Below are positions 44,001-52,705 of a stretch of 64,000 nucleotides of DNA, in pieces (positions within the stretch are counted from its first letter, which is position 1; the number at the start of each line of letters is the position of its first letter). Below the pieces are notes generated by a model. That model saw nothing but the letters and a program-made list of their open reading frames with translations, was not told the origin of the DNA and ran no database searches. A program made the translations under genes and the position numbers. Location of the stretch: the NCBI RefSeq assembly GCF_016735595.1, contig NZ_JAERRB010000001.1, positions 1,302,001-1,366,000 on the forward strand, read 5' to 3'. The DNA is from Chryseolinea lacunae (GTDB taxonomy: Bacteria; Bacteroidota; Bacteroidia; Cytophagales; Cyclobacteriaceae).

Positions 44001-45859
44001 TGCAGGAGCGATACGCCGCCGACAGTGCATACCGCTCGGCCATCTATCTGCCCATCGACTCCAAAAAACGAAAACCGACCGAAATCCTGGTGGTGAAGAG
44101 TTATCAACCACACTGCTACACACAGACGCACCTCAACACGCTGAAGAATCTCACGGCCTACATCGCCATTGCATTTGACAACGCGCGGGTTTACAAAAAA
44201 ATTGAACGCCAGTCAGACATGCTGAAAGAACAATCGCTGCGCCTCACGGAGCTCGACAGCATGAAGACCAGGTTCTTCCTTAATATCTCACACGAGTTCC
44301 GAACACCCCTCACCCTTATTGTGAGCCCCCTGGCAAAAATGCTGGGCGAGAAAAAAGTGCAGGAGTTACCAAACCTTTACCGCCAACTAGAGATGATGAA
44401 CAACAACGCAAACCAGCTGCTCCGATTGATCAACGAATTGCTCGAGATCAGAAACATTGAATCGGGCGGATCAACAACGGTGTCGGCCGATCAGATTGAC
44501 CTGGTGAAATTCACGTCCGACATCATATCGCGTTTCGAAGAAACGGCCCGCGAATTCGACATCCGGTTCAACCTGCTGAGCGACGCTGCCCGAATTATGC
44601 TTTGGCTCGACAAAAGCATGATGGAAAAAATTCTCCTGAACCTCTACTCAAACGCCTGCAAATACACACGGGCCGGTGGCCGCATCGACACCTTCATCAG
44701 CTATGAAGACACACCCGAGGGCCGCTATGTGAAGATTGCCATAAAGGACACCGGCATCGGCATACCTGAAAATGAACTTCCCTACATCTTCGAGCGCTTC
44801 TATCATGGTGCCGAACCGGTAAACTATAACCAGGAAAGCACGGGCATCGGCTTGTCGTTTGTGAAAGACCTTGTGAGCTTCCACTCCGGAAAAATTTCTG
44901 TGGAGAGCAAAACCAACAGCGGAACAGCCTTCACCATTCTCCTTCCCCTGGGTCATGCTCACTTCAAGGAGTCGCAGCTCATCCGCTACACCCTCGAAGA
45001 CAACGACGCGCCCACAGAACCCACACCGGTGGCAGAAGAACCCACCGGCAAAAAGCAGGACGAACTCCCTATTCTGCTAATTGTGGAAGACCATCGCGAT
45101 GTGAAGGACTTTCTGAAAATGGAACTTGAAAACGAGTTTGTGATTGTGGAAGCAAAGAACGGTGCCGATGGCCTTGACATGGCGTTCCAAAACATTCCCG
45201 ACCTCATCATCAGCGACATCATGATGCCGGTGATGGACGGCATCAAAATGTGCACTATCCTCAAATCGGACGAGCGCACAAGTCACATCCCCATCATCTT
45301 GCTGACGGCAAAGACCGGAGAGGATTCGCACATACGCGGTTTGGATATCGGCGCCGATGACTACATCCCCAAACCGTTCAACATCCGCATTCTTCGCGCA
45401 CGCATTCAGAATTTGATCGCGTCGCGAAAAATGCTGCACACCATTTTTTCATCGCGCGAAAAAATAGAGGTCACGCAACTCTTCGAAAATAAACACGACC
45501 GGATCTTTATCGAGAAAATAAACAATGCCATCCGCCAGAACGTGAAAAATCCGAACCTCAACCACGAGGTGCTGGCCAAAGAAGTTGGCATGAGCAAAAC
45601 ACAACTCTACCGAAAACTGCACGCCATCACAGGTAACACCGTGCATGAGTACATACGCAACTATCGCCTGCGATGTGCCGATGACCTGCTGGGATCGAAC
45701 CCCGACTTAATGATCTTCGAAATCGCCTACGAACTCGGATTCAAAGACCACGCTTACTTCAGCAAATGTTTTCACGCCCTCTATGGCCAATCGCCTGTGG
45801 AACGAAAGAAAGACAAAGAGAAGTCGAGACTGGAGCTGGGCGCGAAAGGTGTTTTATGA
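41069..45859 (+). CDS. Hybrid two-component system sensor kinase/AraC regulator (HTCS) with GAF domain
   Basis: This 1596-residue single-polypeptide regulator has a signal peptide (about 1-22) and about 14 Reg_prop repeats forming two periplasmic propellers (DSLGYLWFGTQNGLNRYNGH type). A Y_Y_Y domain (about 735-790) and one TM helix (about 800-822) follow. A GAF domain (about 890-1045) comes before the DHp domain with His1075 in NISHEFRTPL. The ATPase domain has DTGIGIP. The receiver has phosphoacceptor Asp1383 in ISDIMMPVMDG, and the AraC helix-turn-helix ends FKDHAYFSKCFHALYGQSPV. It senses oligosaccharides and activates the locus. The cytoplasmic GAF domain is not usual for HTCS proteins. 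Confidence 0.95.
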   Translation: MLKRNHFFTLAAWLSALCCSAQTLNFKHITVEHGLSQNTIRSICQDSLGYLWFGTQNGLNRYNGHDIDIYEFDKTDPGSLSSNFINTLHAAKNGDVWIGTNHGLCVWDHRTGRFVRMDTKFDYDWRGGQYTFYAIYFDREGTLWTLAHSQGMHIYRKGRNETKFQKVKFVEDEADEKTWDLFGQITEDTEGNLWIGSTRNGLWTWHRKTNAWTKINNPGHDYAITSVAVGKNNSVWLGTYSHGLVRFDAKKNHFREIAGLNDHSVRKLYFDRTGKFWIGTDKGGLNLYDTTSSTFSYADHFPDDATTLNHNSVMDIFRDRQGILWVGTFAGGANYADPGSGKFKLITGSAHTGTKLSNNIVTSFAEDPRGNLWIGTDRGGLNYFDRKMGNFKHYRKDDRKHHWISTDIIKHLLYTSHNQLWIGTWQGGLNYFDERKQQFTQYPVNATASGVSSDIIFFLEEDSQGNLWVGTPAGLDRIDAKSMHSQSPPKINVKHFKKTGSGPGELSDNYANTILEDNQKQIWIGTRNGINLLDPTSNTFFNTGNNPQRKKIFTTDYVQCITQTKAGDFLIGTIENGLLHYNAQSDTLVMYNKSNGFPSNSIIGILEAANGNFWISTTNGLIKFNLPKATFTHYSKEDGIQSNEFKENAFYKLRTGEMLFGGTNGFNLFHPDSITENPYSPVPIITTFKLFNKPVSPGENTPLKQHISITDQIVLSHNQSFIGFEFTSLNFSIPEKNQYAYRLEGIDKQWNYVKGERSANYSYLPPGRYAFTVKAANNDGVWSPTPARLVLIVNPSWWNTIWFRMAVTLVLIAMVWALFKWRTHTLYQRKKILEHTVAQRTIELQESNALLSLRQTEIIHQREEIKTQHDNLEQQYNTIQSLSEIGQTITASIKQDELIKQMYTTINKLMDASLFSIGYFSNEKNVIEFSTLKGYGATIDANHIGIDESRLSAWCLRNNQTLLLDDIQDYVRNEAPEMQERYAADSAYRSAIYLPIDSKKRKPTEILVVKSYQPHCYTQTHLNTLKNLTAYIAIAFDNARVYKKIERQSDMLKEQSLRLTELDSMKTRFFLNISHEFRTPLTLIVSPLAKMLGEKKVQELPNLYRQLEMMNNNANQLLRLINELLEIRNIESGGSTTVSADQIDLVKFTSDIISRFEETAREFDIRFNLLSDAARIMLWLDKSMMEKILLNLYSNACKYTRAGGRIDTFISYEDTPEGRYVKIAIKDTGIGIPENELPYIFERFYHGAEPVNYNQESTGIGLSFVKDLVSFHSGKISVESKTNSGTAFTILLPLGHAHFKESQLIRYTLEDNDAPTEPTPVAEEPTGKKQDELPILLIVEDHRDVKDFLKMELENEFVIVEAKNGADGLDMAFQNIPDLIISDIMMPVMDGIKMCTILKSDERTSHIPIILLTAKTGEDSHIRGLDIGADDYIPKPFNIRILRARIQNLIASRKMLHTIFSSREKIEVTQLFENKHDRIFIEKINNAIRQNVKNPNLNHEVLAKEVGMSKTQLYRKLHAITGNTVHEYIRNYRLRCADDLLGSNPDLMIFEIAYELGFKDHAYFSKCFHALYGQSPVERKKDKEKSRLELGAKGVL

Positions 45860-45900
45860 AAGAATACAAGCGACCCGGATCTGTGTTCGTGAGTTTTAGT

Positions 45901-47904
45901 CTATTTCGAAAGTTTATATTCCACTGGATACATGTTGTTGATCCATCTGTCAAACTTTCGTTCTTCCGTGGTCAGCACCCAATCGTCGCTTCGAAAGGGC
46001 GACGCAGGGAGGCCCGCCTCGTTGTATAGATTCCCATCGGGGTTGTTGGACCAGGAATAGCGAACCGCTTCGGGCGAAACCACCAACGGACTCTCTACCA
46101 CCACCACGTTTCCCTTGATGACCGCCGCAGCATTAAAAAAGATCTTATCCTTTCCGGCCACTTCAAAACCCCGAAGATATCCGTAACGATCGCGGGCAAT
46201 CAGTCGCGCTCCCTCCCGAAAGGTGATCAGTGTTCTTCCATTTTCGAATGACACACTTTTCACTTCCGGTCCGGCACTAACATACTTTTTCCCATAAAGA
46301 TGATTGAGCGCGATCAGCGACAACCGTTTGCCAACATCTTCCTTGTTTCTTGGATGAACATCTGTTGAATCTCCAAGATCAATCGTCACGGCCATGCCGG
46401 TGTTTGGCACAGCCAATGTCTTCTGCATCGACTCGCGGATCTCCGCCCATTGTGCTCCGCCATTTTTAGAATTCTGTTGATATTTCAAATAGTTCGGAAG
46501 CTGCACAAAATAGAAAGGCATCTCGGGCTGATCGAACCGTGCACGCCAGTCGGCGATCAATGCCGGCAGAAGCTGACGATATTGAAAAGCATACTCCGCA
46601 TTGTTCTCTCCCTGATACCACAACACGCCCTTCACCGTATAGGGAATGACCGGGTTAACCATGCCGTTGAAAAGAACATTTGGCTGAACATTCGGCGTGC
46701 GTATCCAGGTCTTCGCAGATGCGAAATTCATCTTCCAGGGCAAACCCGACAATTCAATACGCGACGACACACCCTCACTGCCTTCCAAATAGTAGGCTTG
46801 TGCGTGGGAAGTAAAGCCGCCGGTTTCCCAATAGTCGTTGATCTTGATAGCGATAACATTTTCGCCCGGAGTCAAAACAGATGCATCAATCACAAGGTCC
46901 GACGCGTTGGTGTTGTTGGAAGCGCCTCCTATTCGCTTTCCGTTAATAAAGATGTCGCCATAGTCTTCAACTTTCCCGAGGTGCAATGTCCATCCTTTCG
47001 GCGAAGTATGATCGGCCAACCTAAATCTGCCTCGGAACCAGACCGTTCCATCAAATCGAGGCAGCACCGTTTTATCGAAATCACCTGGAAAGGGAATCGA
47101 GATCCAATTGAGGTCGGCACAGTCACCCCGATGCCACAGCGAGTCATTCGTTTTGTAGTTGGTGAAAGATTCAATGCCGAGTTTTTTTCCATAGTCAGCA
47201 TAGAGTGCCTCAACGCTGGCAAACCAGGATGACAGCTGATGGTCAGTTAACGCGGACACATCGCGATAGTCCGGATTTTTGATGAGCGTTGAATGACTCA
47301 TCCACGCTTCAATGTAGGTGCCTCCCCAGGACGCATTAACAATGCCGACCGGCACGTTCAATTCATGGTTGAGCGCCTTTGCAAAAAAATAGCCAACCGC
47401 CGTAAACGACGGAACGGTTTCGGGCGAACAGACCGTCCACGAACCACCGGCAACATCATCGGAAGGCGATGCCGCTATTTTTTCCTTTACTTTAAAATGC
47501 CGTATAGTGGGCCAGTTGGCTTTTGCTATCTCCGTTTTGGCCGATGCTGTGTTCTGAACAACAAACTGCATATTGGATTGCCCCGAGCACAACCACACCT
47601 CGCCGATAAGAATATCGGTGAAGCGAATTGTGTTTTTCCCTTGCACAACAAGTTCATAAGGTCCACCGGCTACCATTTCCGGAATCACCACAAGCCAACG
47701 GCCTGTTTGATCGGTTACAACGGCCTTCTTGAATCCATTGAGATATACAGTCACCCGTTCTCCCTTGTCGGCCCATCCCCAAATTTTGATCGGCGCATTT
47801 CGCTGCAGCACGGCGTGGTCTGTAAAAATTCCAGGCATCCGCACATGGGCAGAAACCGCGATGGTGCACAACATGGCAACGGAAAACAAAATCAATTTCT
47901 TCAT
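45901..47904 (-). CDS. Exported SGNH O-acetylesterase (sialate O-acetylesterase family)
   Basis: The 667-residue protein has a signal peptide (MKKLILFSVAMLCTIAVSAH). The catalytic SGNH domain is split by an inserted beta-sandwich (about 290-370). Block I has Ser110 in LCSGQSNMQF. VGIVNASWGGTYIEAWM carries the glycine and asparagine blocks, and VLWYQGENNAEYAF is near the C-terminal half. DSTDVHPRNKEDVGKRL provides the Asp-x-x-His pair. Family members remove acetyl groups from sialic acid, xylose or galactose units. In a plant-glycan locus, the last is more likely. It is divergent from the GH97 gene. Confidence 0.9.
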   Translation of the reverse strand: MKKLILFSVAMLCTIAVSAHVRMPGIFTDHAVLQRNAPIKIWGWADKGERVTVYLNGFKKAVVTDQTGRWLVVIPEMVAGGPYELVVQGKNTIRFTDILIGEVWLCSGQSNMQFVVQNTASAKTEIAKANWPTIRHFKVKEKIAASPSDDVAGGSWTVCSPETVPSFTAVGYFFAKALNHELNVPVGIVNASWGGTYIEAWMSHSTLIKNPDYRDVSALTDHQLSSWFASVEALYADYGKKLGIESFTNYKTNDSLWHRGDCADLNWISIPFPGDFDKTVLPRFDGTVWFRGRFRLADHTSPKGWTLHLGKVEDYGDIFINGKRIGGASNNTNASDLVIDASVLTPGENVIAIKINDYWETGGFTSHAQAYYLEGSEGVSSRIELSGLPWKMNFASAKTWIRTPNVQPNVLFNGMVNPVIPYTVKGVLWYQGENNAEYAFQYRQLLPALIADWRARFDQPEMPFYFVQLPNYLKYQQNSKNGGAQWAEIRESMQKTLAVPNTGMAVTIDLGDSTDVHPRNKEDVGKRLSLIALNHLYGKKYVSAGPEVKSVSFENGRTLITFREGARLIARDRYGYLRGFEVAGKDKIFFNAAAVIKGNVVVVESPLVVSPEAVRYSWSNNPDGNLYNEAGLPASPFRSDDWVLTTEERKFDRWINNMYPVEYKLSK

Positions 47905-47990
47905 AAAAAACTTTTTAAACAGCACGAAATACCGTTGTTCGTGAACGATTGTAAAACTATTGAACCTTTCACCATGCGTCTAGAATCCGG

Positions 47991-48018
47991 TTCCCAATCT
48001 GTTGTTCCATTTTCCCAG
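47991..48018 (+). promoter_or_regulatory. Second putative hybrid-regulator operator
   Basis: TTCCCAA (47991-47997) and TTCCCAG (48012-48018) are spaced by exactly 21 bp, like the pair at 40925-40954. It is located between the esterase and GH97 genes and about 37 bp upstream of a -7-like TATCTTTA (48055-48062), a position suited to activation of the GH97 gene. Confidence 0.55.
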
Positions 48019-48054
48019 ATCCTCACCCCGCGAGATTAACATGACGGGCGCGGG

Positions 48055-48062
48055 TATCTTTA
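48055..48062 (+). promoter_or_regulatory. -7-like element of the GH97 gene
   Basis: TATCTTTA matches TAnnTTTG at seven of eight positions, 19 bp before the ATG at 48082. There is no -33 TTTG, as would be expected of an activator-dependent promoter. Confidence 0.4.
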
Positions 48063-48081
48063 GCAAAAAAAAAGACTGATC

Positions 48082-50076
48082 ATGTTCAAATTTTTTCTTG
48101 CGTTCTTTTTAACCTTCTCCATTCTCTCAACCGCCCAAACGCGAAACGACAGCACGCTGCTCACATCGCCCGACAAGAATGTACACGTGATTATCAAAAC
48201 CGGAGAGCGCATTTCGTATCGTGTCGTTTTCAAAAACAAACTCATTCTTCCATCCGGCAACATTGCGCTTTCGCTTAGCGACGGAAGTGTGCTGGGCCAC
48301 AACAGCCGGATGAAGTCAAAAAAATTATTAAGCGTCGACAAAATTGTGACACCTCGCTATGGCATGGCCGACCGTTATCACGACCGGTATAACGAAGTGG
48401 AGCTCCAGTTCGAAAACCAGTTTTCGGTCACCTTTCGCGCATACAACAACGGCGTGGCCTATCGCTTCTCGACCCGCCTTCCCGGAAAAATCAAAGTCAC
48501 AAACGAAGAAACAACGTATAGACTGGGCGCCGACACGCGTGGATGGATGCAAAAAGTTTCCGGCTTTCTCAATTCTTATGAAGAACATTATCTGGATGCG
48601 CCCGTCTCGGCGCTCGATTCAGGTAAAATAGCCGTGCTCCCACTATTGGCCGAAACAAAGGGAGTCAAAATCGCTTTCACCGAGGCTGATCTTTTTGACT
48701 ATCCCGGACTCTATCTTACCTACAGCAAAACAGAAGGTCTCAAAGGCATGCACCCCCCGGTGGCCCTTAAAGACTCGGTAGGAGGCTGTTGCCCTGACTT
48801 CGAAAAACTCGTTACCCAAACTGCACCGTACATTGCCGAGACCAATGGCACACGCAAATTCCCCTGGCGCCTCATGATTGTTGCCGAACAAGACAAAGAG
48901 CTTCTTTATAACAACCTGGTCTACCTGCTGGCCGCCGATCCTAAAAACGAAACCAACTTCTCATGGGTCAAACCTGGAAAAGTGGTTTGGGATTGGTGGT
49001 TTGCCAACAACCTTAAAGGAGTCGGGTTCACCGCCGGCATGAACACGGAAACCTACAAACACTATATCGACTTCGCCGTCGAACACAACATTGCCTACAT
49101 CAACATGGACGAAGGCTGGAGCGATCAGCACAATCTGCTATCGGTGAGCTCAACAAATAGTCAACCCCTTGACTTGCCCTATCTTTTCCAATACGCGTCA
49201 CAAAAAGATGTCGGCATCATTTTATGGTGCGTATGGCATACACTCGACAGGCAAATGAAAGAGTCGTTCGACCAGTTTGAAAAATGGGGTGTGAAAGGAT
49301 TGAAGGTTGACTTTATGGATCGCGACGATCAGTACGTGGTCAATTTCTACGAGCGTGTTGCCAGCGAAGCGGCGAAACGAAAGATGCTCGTCAATTTTCA
49401 TGGCGCCTTTAAACCCACCGGCATGGAACGGACCTACCCCAATGTTATCAACCGCGAAGCCGTTCTGGGGCTGGAGTATAACAAGTTTTCAAAACGATCC
49501 ACACCCGATCATGCCGTTGACATTGCTTTCATCCGCATGCTCGCGGGTCCCCTTGACTACACGGCGGGCGGCATGACGAATGCAAACGCAGAAGATTTTC
49601 GCATCAGCAAGAACCGCCCCATGACCCAGGGCACCCGTTGCCAGCAACTGGCCATGTTTGCACTTTATTATTCTCCCCTGCAAATGCTGTCAGACTCTCC
49701 CGAAGAATATCGGAAAGATCCCGCCATTCTTCACTACATCACGTCTGTGCCCACGGTTTGGGATGAGACCGTTCCCGTGGCCGGAATGATGGGCGAGTAT
49801 GCGGCGGTGGCCCGAAGAAAAGGCAACGTGTGGTATGTGTCAGGCATAACAAACTGGGCGTCAAGAACCCTTGAAGTCCAGTTAAGCTTTCTGCCCGATG
49901 GCGACTACAAAGCAATGCTCTTCACAGACGGAAAGAACGCTTCCCGGATTGGCGACGATTATGTTCAGGAGATTAAAACCCTACATGCCGGCGAAACCAT
50001 TTCCGTCACGATGGCCGAAGGCGGTGGATTCGCGTTTGTGTTGGAGCCAAAGCATGACAGCGAAAAAGAAAAATAG
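48082..50076 (+). CDS. GH97 glycoside hydrolase, probable retaining alpha-galactosidase
   Basis: This 664-residue exported enzyme (signal peptide to about residue 19) has an N-terminal GH97 beta-sandwich (VFKNKLILPSGNIALSLSDG), a TIM barrel and a short C-terminal beta domain. Barrel motifs are WVKPGKVVWDWWF and IAYINMDEGWSDQHN. Asp410 in GLKVDFMDRDDQ and Glu465 in LGLEYNKFS match, with the same 55-residue spacing, the nucleophile (Asp415) and acid/base (Glu470) I recall for Bacteroides BT1871, a retaining alpha-galactosidase. Inverting SusB-type members use glutamates instead. It is at the right border of the glycan locus and preceded by the second repeat pair. Confidence 0.9.
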   Translation: MFKFFLAFFLTFSILSTAQTRNDSTLLTSPDKNVHVIIKTGERISYRVVFKNKLILPSGNIALSLSDGSVLGHNSRMKSKKLLSVDKIVTPRYGMADRYHDRYNEVELQFENQFSVTFRAYNNGVAYRFSTRLPGKIKVTNEETTYRLGADTRGWMQKVSGFLNSYEEHYLDAPVSALDSGKIAVLPLLAETKGVKIAFTEADLFDYPGLYLTYSKTEGLKGMHPPVALKDSVGGCCPDFEKLVTQTAPYIAETNGTRKFPWRLMIVAEQDKELLYNNLVYLLAADPKNETNFSWVKPGKVVWDWWFANNLKGVGFTAGMNTETYKHYIDFAVEHNIAYINMDEGWSDQHNLLSVSSTNSQPLDLPYLFQYASQKDVGIILWCVWHTLDRQMKESFDQFEKWGVKGLKVDFMDRDDQYVVNFYERVASEAAKRKMLVNFHGAFKPTGMERTYPNVINREAVLGLEYNKFSKRSTPDHAVDIAFIRMLAGPLDYTAGGMTNANAEDFRISKNRPMTQGTRCQQLAMFALYYSPLQMLSDSPEEYRKDPAILHYITSVPTVWDETVPVAGMMGEYAAVARRKGNVWYVSGITNWASRTLEVQLSFLPDGDYKAMLFTDGKNASRIGDDYVQEIKTLHAGETISVTMAEGGGFAFVLEPKHDSEKEK

Positions 50077-50121
50077 ATCAGGTCGGGTGTCTGAACGAAA
50101 CGCAACCGTCGCAACACTACG

Positions 50122-50766
50122 TCATAGCAGCTCCTGCAATTCGGCCAGGCTGCTGATTGTGGCGACCATGCCTTCGGACACAACGCCAAAACCATAGTTT
50201 GCAAAAATGAAGGGAACGCCGGCCTGTGTGGCCGCATCATAGTCACCTTTGGTGTCGCCAACATAGACTGGTGCTTTCAACTGGTGATCGTTAACCACGT
50301 CTTTAATGTTGTCGGCCTTGGGAGCTCCTTTTGTCCCGAAACACTGATGACCCTGAAAATGAGCATGCAGCCCTGTGAGGTCCAGAAACAATTCGATATA
50401 CCCCCGCTGACAATTGCTGACAATGTAGAGCTTGTATTTTGAACCGAGGTATTGGAGTGTTTCTTCAAGCCTTGGATAGAGCTCGCCGCCTTTGGTGTGC
50501 AAAATGTTCTGCTCGCTCACGGCACAAAGCGCTTGCACTTCTTTGCGCTGCGCGTCCGTGAGGTTCGGGAACAGTTTGTCAAAAATGGCGTCATAGGTCA
50601 TGCCTGTAACAGAACGCACGCGTTCGCGGGAGATTTCCTCGTCCAGATAGCCGACCTTGTTCACGGCGTCTTGCCAGGCCAGGGCAACGTTTTCGGTACT
50701 GTCCCAAAGCGTGCCGTCAAGGTCAAAAATGATACTATCGAAGTTGTGCTTAATCGGGTTCTTCAT
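50122..50766 (-). CDS. HAD-family hydrolase (phosphoglycolate-phosphatase-like)
   Basis: The 214-residue protein has the HAD motifs: nucleophile Asp15 and Asp17 in SIIFDLDGTLWDS, motif II in YIVSNCQRG, the lysine in CFGTKGAPKADNI, and motif IV in VYVGDTKGDYDAATQAGVPF. The cap is helical (C1 type). It probably cleaves small phosphate esters such as phosphoglycolate or sugar phosphates. It is convergent with the GH97 gene and may have no functional link to it. Confidence 0.9.
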   Translation of the reverse strand: MKNPIKHNFDSIIFDLDGTLWDSTENVALAWQDAVNKVGYLDEEISRERVRSVTGMTYDAIFDKLFPNLTDAQRKEVQALCAVSEQNILHTKGGELYPRLEETLQYLGSKYKLYIVSNCQRGYIELFLDLTGLHAHFQGHQCFGTKGAPKADNIKDVVNDHQLKAPVYVGDTKGDYDAATQAGVPFIFANYGFGVVSEGMVATISSLAELQELL

Positions 50767-50923
50767 ATCGGCGGCAAGATAAAACTTATTTGCATGTGTA
50801 ACGAATGCCGCTCATTTGCCAGGGGCATTCCATTTTGATCGCTTGACCTTGTCTTTGCTGTGATCTCTATACTCAGCTTTAACAAACGGCTATATAAAGC
50901 CGTTTCATCGAAAAACTCATCGA

Positions 50924-52447
50924 TCACCCATCCTGAAGTTTCAGGTTGATTTCCCGGACAACATGATCAAGTTCATGAGCCGACGTTGACAGGTGTTGGT
51001 TGTATTCCTTGATTCTTTCCACCGACAGTTCTCCTTTCATCAAATACGTCAGGCCCATAATGCGCGCCAGGGGTCCGCGCACGTTGTGGGCATTGAAGTA
51101 GGCGTAGTCGATCAACATCTCGTTTTGCTTCTTGATGCGGGCGGCGCGATGCAACACCTCTTGTTCCAGGTTGTCGTTTATTCGTCTGATCTCGTCGTTG
51201 GCTTCCGAAAGCTCTTCGGCCTGCGTCAGAATCTCTTCATGCTTGTCGTAGATTTCCTTGTTGAGCACTTCGAGCTCGCGCGCAAAACGTTTCTTGTTGA
51301 GATAAAACCGATAGACCACAAAACCAAACACGCTCAACACAACGAGCATAAAACCAATGACGGCGATGATGGTTGATTGCATCCGGATCTGGCTGTTCTT
51401 GGCTTCCAACAACTGATCTTTTCGTTCCGTCTGATAAACCTTTTCAAGCACGGCAATTTGTTTTGACTTCTCGGCATTGAAAATTGTATCATAGAGGGAG
51501 AGGTATGCGTCCTTATAGAACAACGCAGAATCGAACCGGCCAAACGTTTTATACATGTTCGACAGCTTGAGCCGCGAACTCAGTCTGCCGTTGCCATCGC
51601 CACGCGCGTCGGCCATGCGCAACGCCCGGTGCAAATTTGAAGTGGCTTCATTTTCCTTTTTCATCTTTCCATAAATGGAGCCAATGGCCTGGTAAAGTTC
51701 AATCACCACAAACGGATCGGCGCCGTCGCCCAACAGATCGCTTGCCCGGAAGCAAGCTTCCAGCGCCCCGGCATAGTTCCCTTGTTGCTCATGCACGCCA
51801 GCCATGTTAATGAAGGCCGACCCTTCACGCGACCTAAACTTGTTTGTATGAAATATGTCTCGCGCTTCCGAAAACTTCTTTAGCGCAGACGCGTGATCGC
51901 CTTTGCCATTATAGATTGTGCCCAGAATGATATGAGCATTGCCAATAGCCTCGGGATCGTTTACCTGCTGCAGTTGCGTCAGGGCTTTGTTTGAATATTC
52001 CAACGCCTTGTCGAAATCCTTTTCATAGACATACAATCGCGAAATGTTGTTGAGTGTTCTGGAAATGCCCGTCACGTCTTTCAGCTGTTCACGGATTTCG
52101 AGGGCCTTCACAAAATAGTCCATGCTCACGGTGTACTGCCCCTGGATAGCCGAATACACTCCCAGGTTGTTGTTGGCCGCGGCCACGCCCTTTGGGTAGT
52201 GTATGGACACCGAGAGCCGCATCGCTTCATTTGCAAACTGCTCGGCCGATGACAGCGAAATCTCGGAATAGGCACGCGAAAGTCTGTTGAGCAGATCAAT
52301 GCGTTCTTCCATTTTTAGTGGCTTCGCCAACTGGCGTTGAAGAAACTCAAGGGTGTCTACCTGAGCCATGGCCGTAGACGTCAGGAAAACAAAACAATAG
52401 AGAAGCAATCTCATATAAGGGCCGTGGTTAAGCTTTCGCATAATCAA
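50924..52447 (-). CDS. TPR signalling protein ending in a DHp-like segment without kinase domain
   Basis: This 507-residue protein has a signal peptide (LLLYCFVFLTSTAMAQ), six to eight TPR repeats (residues about 30-330), one membrane helix (IIAVIGFMLVVLSVFGFVVY, about 355-375), a coiled coil, and a final segment DYAYFNAHNVRGPLARIMGL followed by about 45 residues. That segment is the H-box region of histidine kinases of this phylum (normally S/N-H-K/E-x-R-x-PL). The protein then stops; there is no ATPase domain, and the downstream 150 bp cannot encode one. It may receive or relay phosphate from other kinases. Confidence 0.85.
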   Translation of the reverse strand: MIMRKLNHGPYMRLLLYCFVFLTSTAMAQVDTLEFLQRQLAKPLKMEERIDLLNRLSRAYSEISLSSAEQFANEAMRLSVSIHYPKGVAAANNNLGVYSAIQGQYTVSMDYFVKALEIREQLKDVTGISRTLNNISRLYVYEKDFDKALEYSNKALTQLQQVNDPEAIGNAHIILGTIYNGKGDHASALKKFSEARDIFHTNKFRSREGSAFINMAGVHEQQGNYAGALEACFRASDLLGDGADPFVVIELYQAIGSIYGKMKKENEATSNLHRALRMADARGDGNGRLSSRLKLSNMYKTFGRFDSALFYKDAYLSLYDTIFNAEKSKQIAVLEKVYQTERKDQLLEAKNSQIRMQSTIIAVIGFMLVVLSVFGFVVYRFYLNKKRFARELEVLNKEIYDKHEEILTQAEELSEANDEIRRINDNLEQEVLHRAARIKKQNEMLIDYAYFNAHNVRGPLARIMGLTYLMKGELSVERIKEYNQHLSTSAHELDHVVREINLKLQDG

Positions 52448-52705
52448 AATAAACTCAGAATCTGTTTTGAGCAGGCATGGGTTGGTCTATGCAAACGTCC
52501 CGGGCAATCCGGGTAGCTTGCTTAAGATACCGTTACAAAATGAATAATGAAAGAAAAATACCATTGAACAGGGCGATGATTCCGCGATGGGTTGAATGCT
52601 CAGCCGTCCGTCCTTCGAAGGGTAGACTTCCAACTAATGGCCAGGCGCAATTAAAAAATGTCTTTCACCCCGACTAAGTCAAACGCTACAACGGTGCGAC
52701 CGGTG

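Noticed and set aside
52477-52677. 66-codon plus-strand frame upstream of the TPR gene
   Set aside because: Arg/Cys-rich translation, no motif and no promoter seen.
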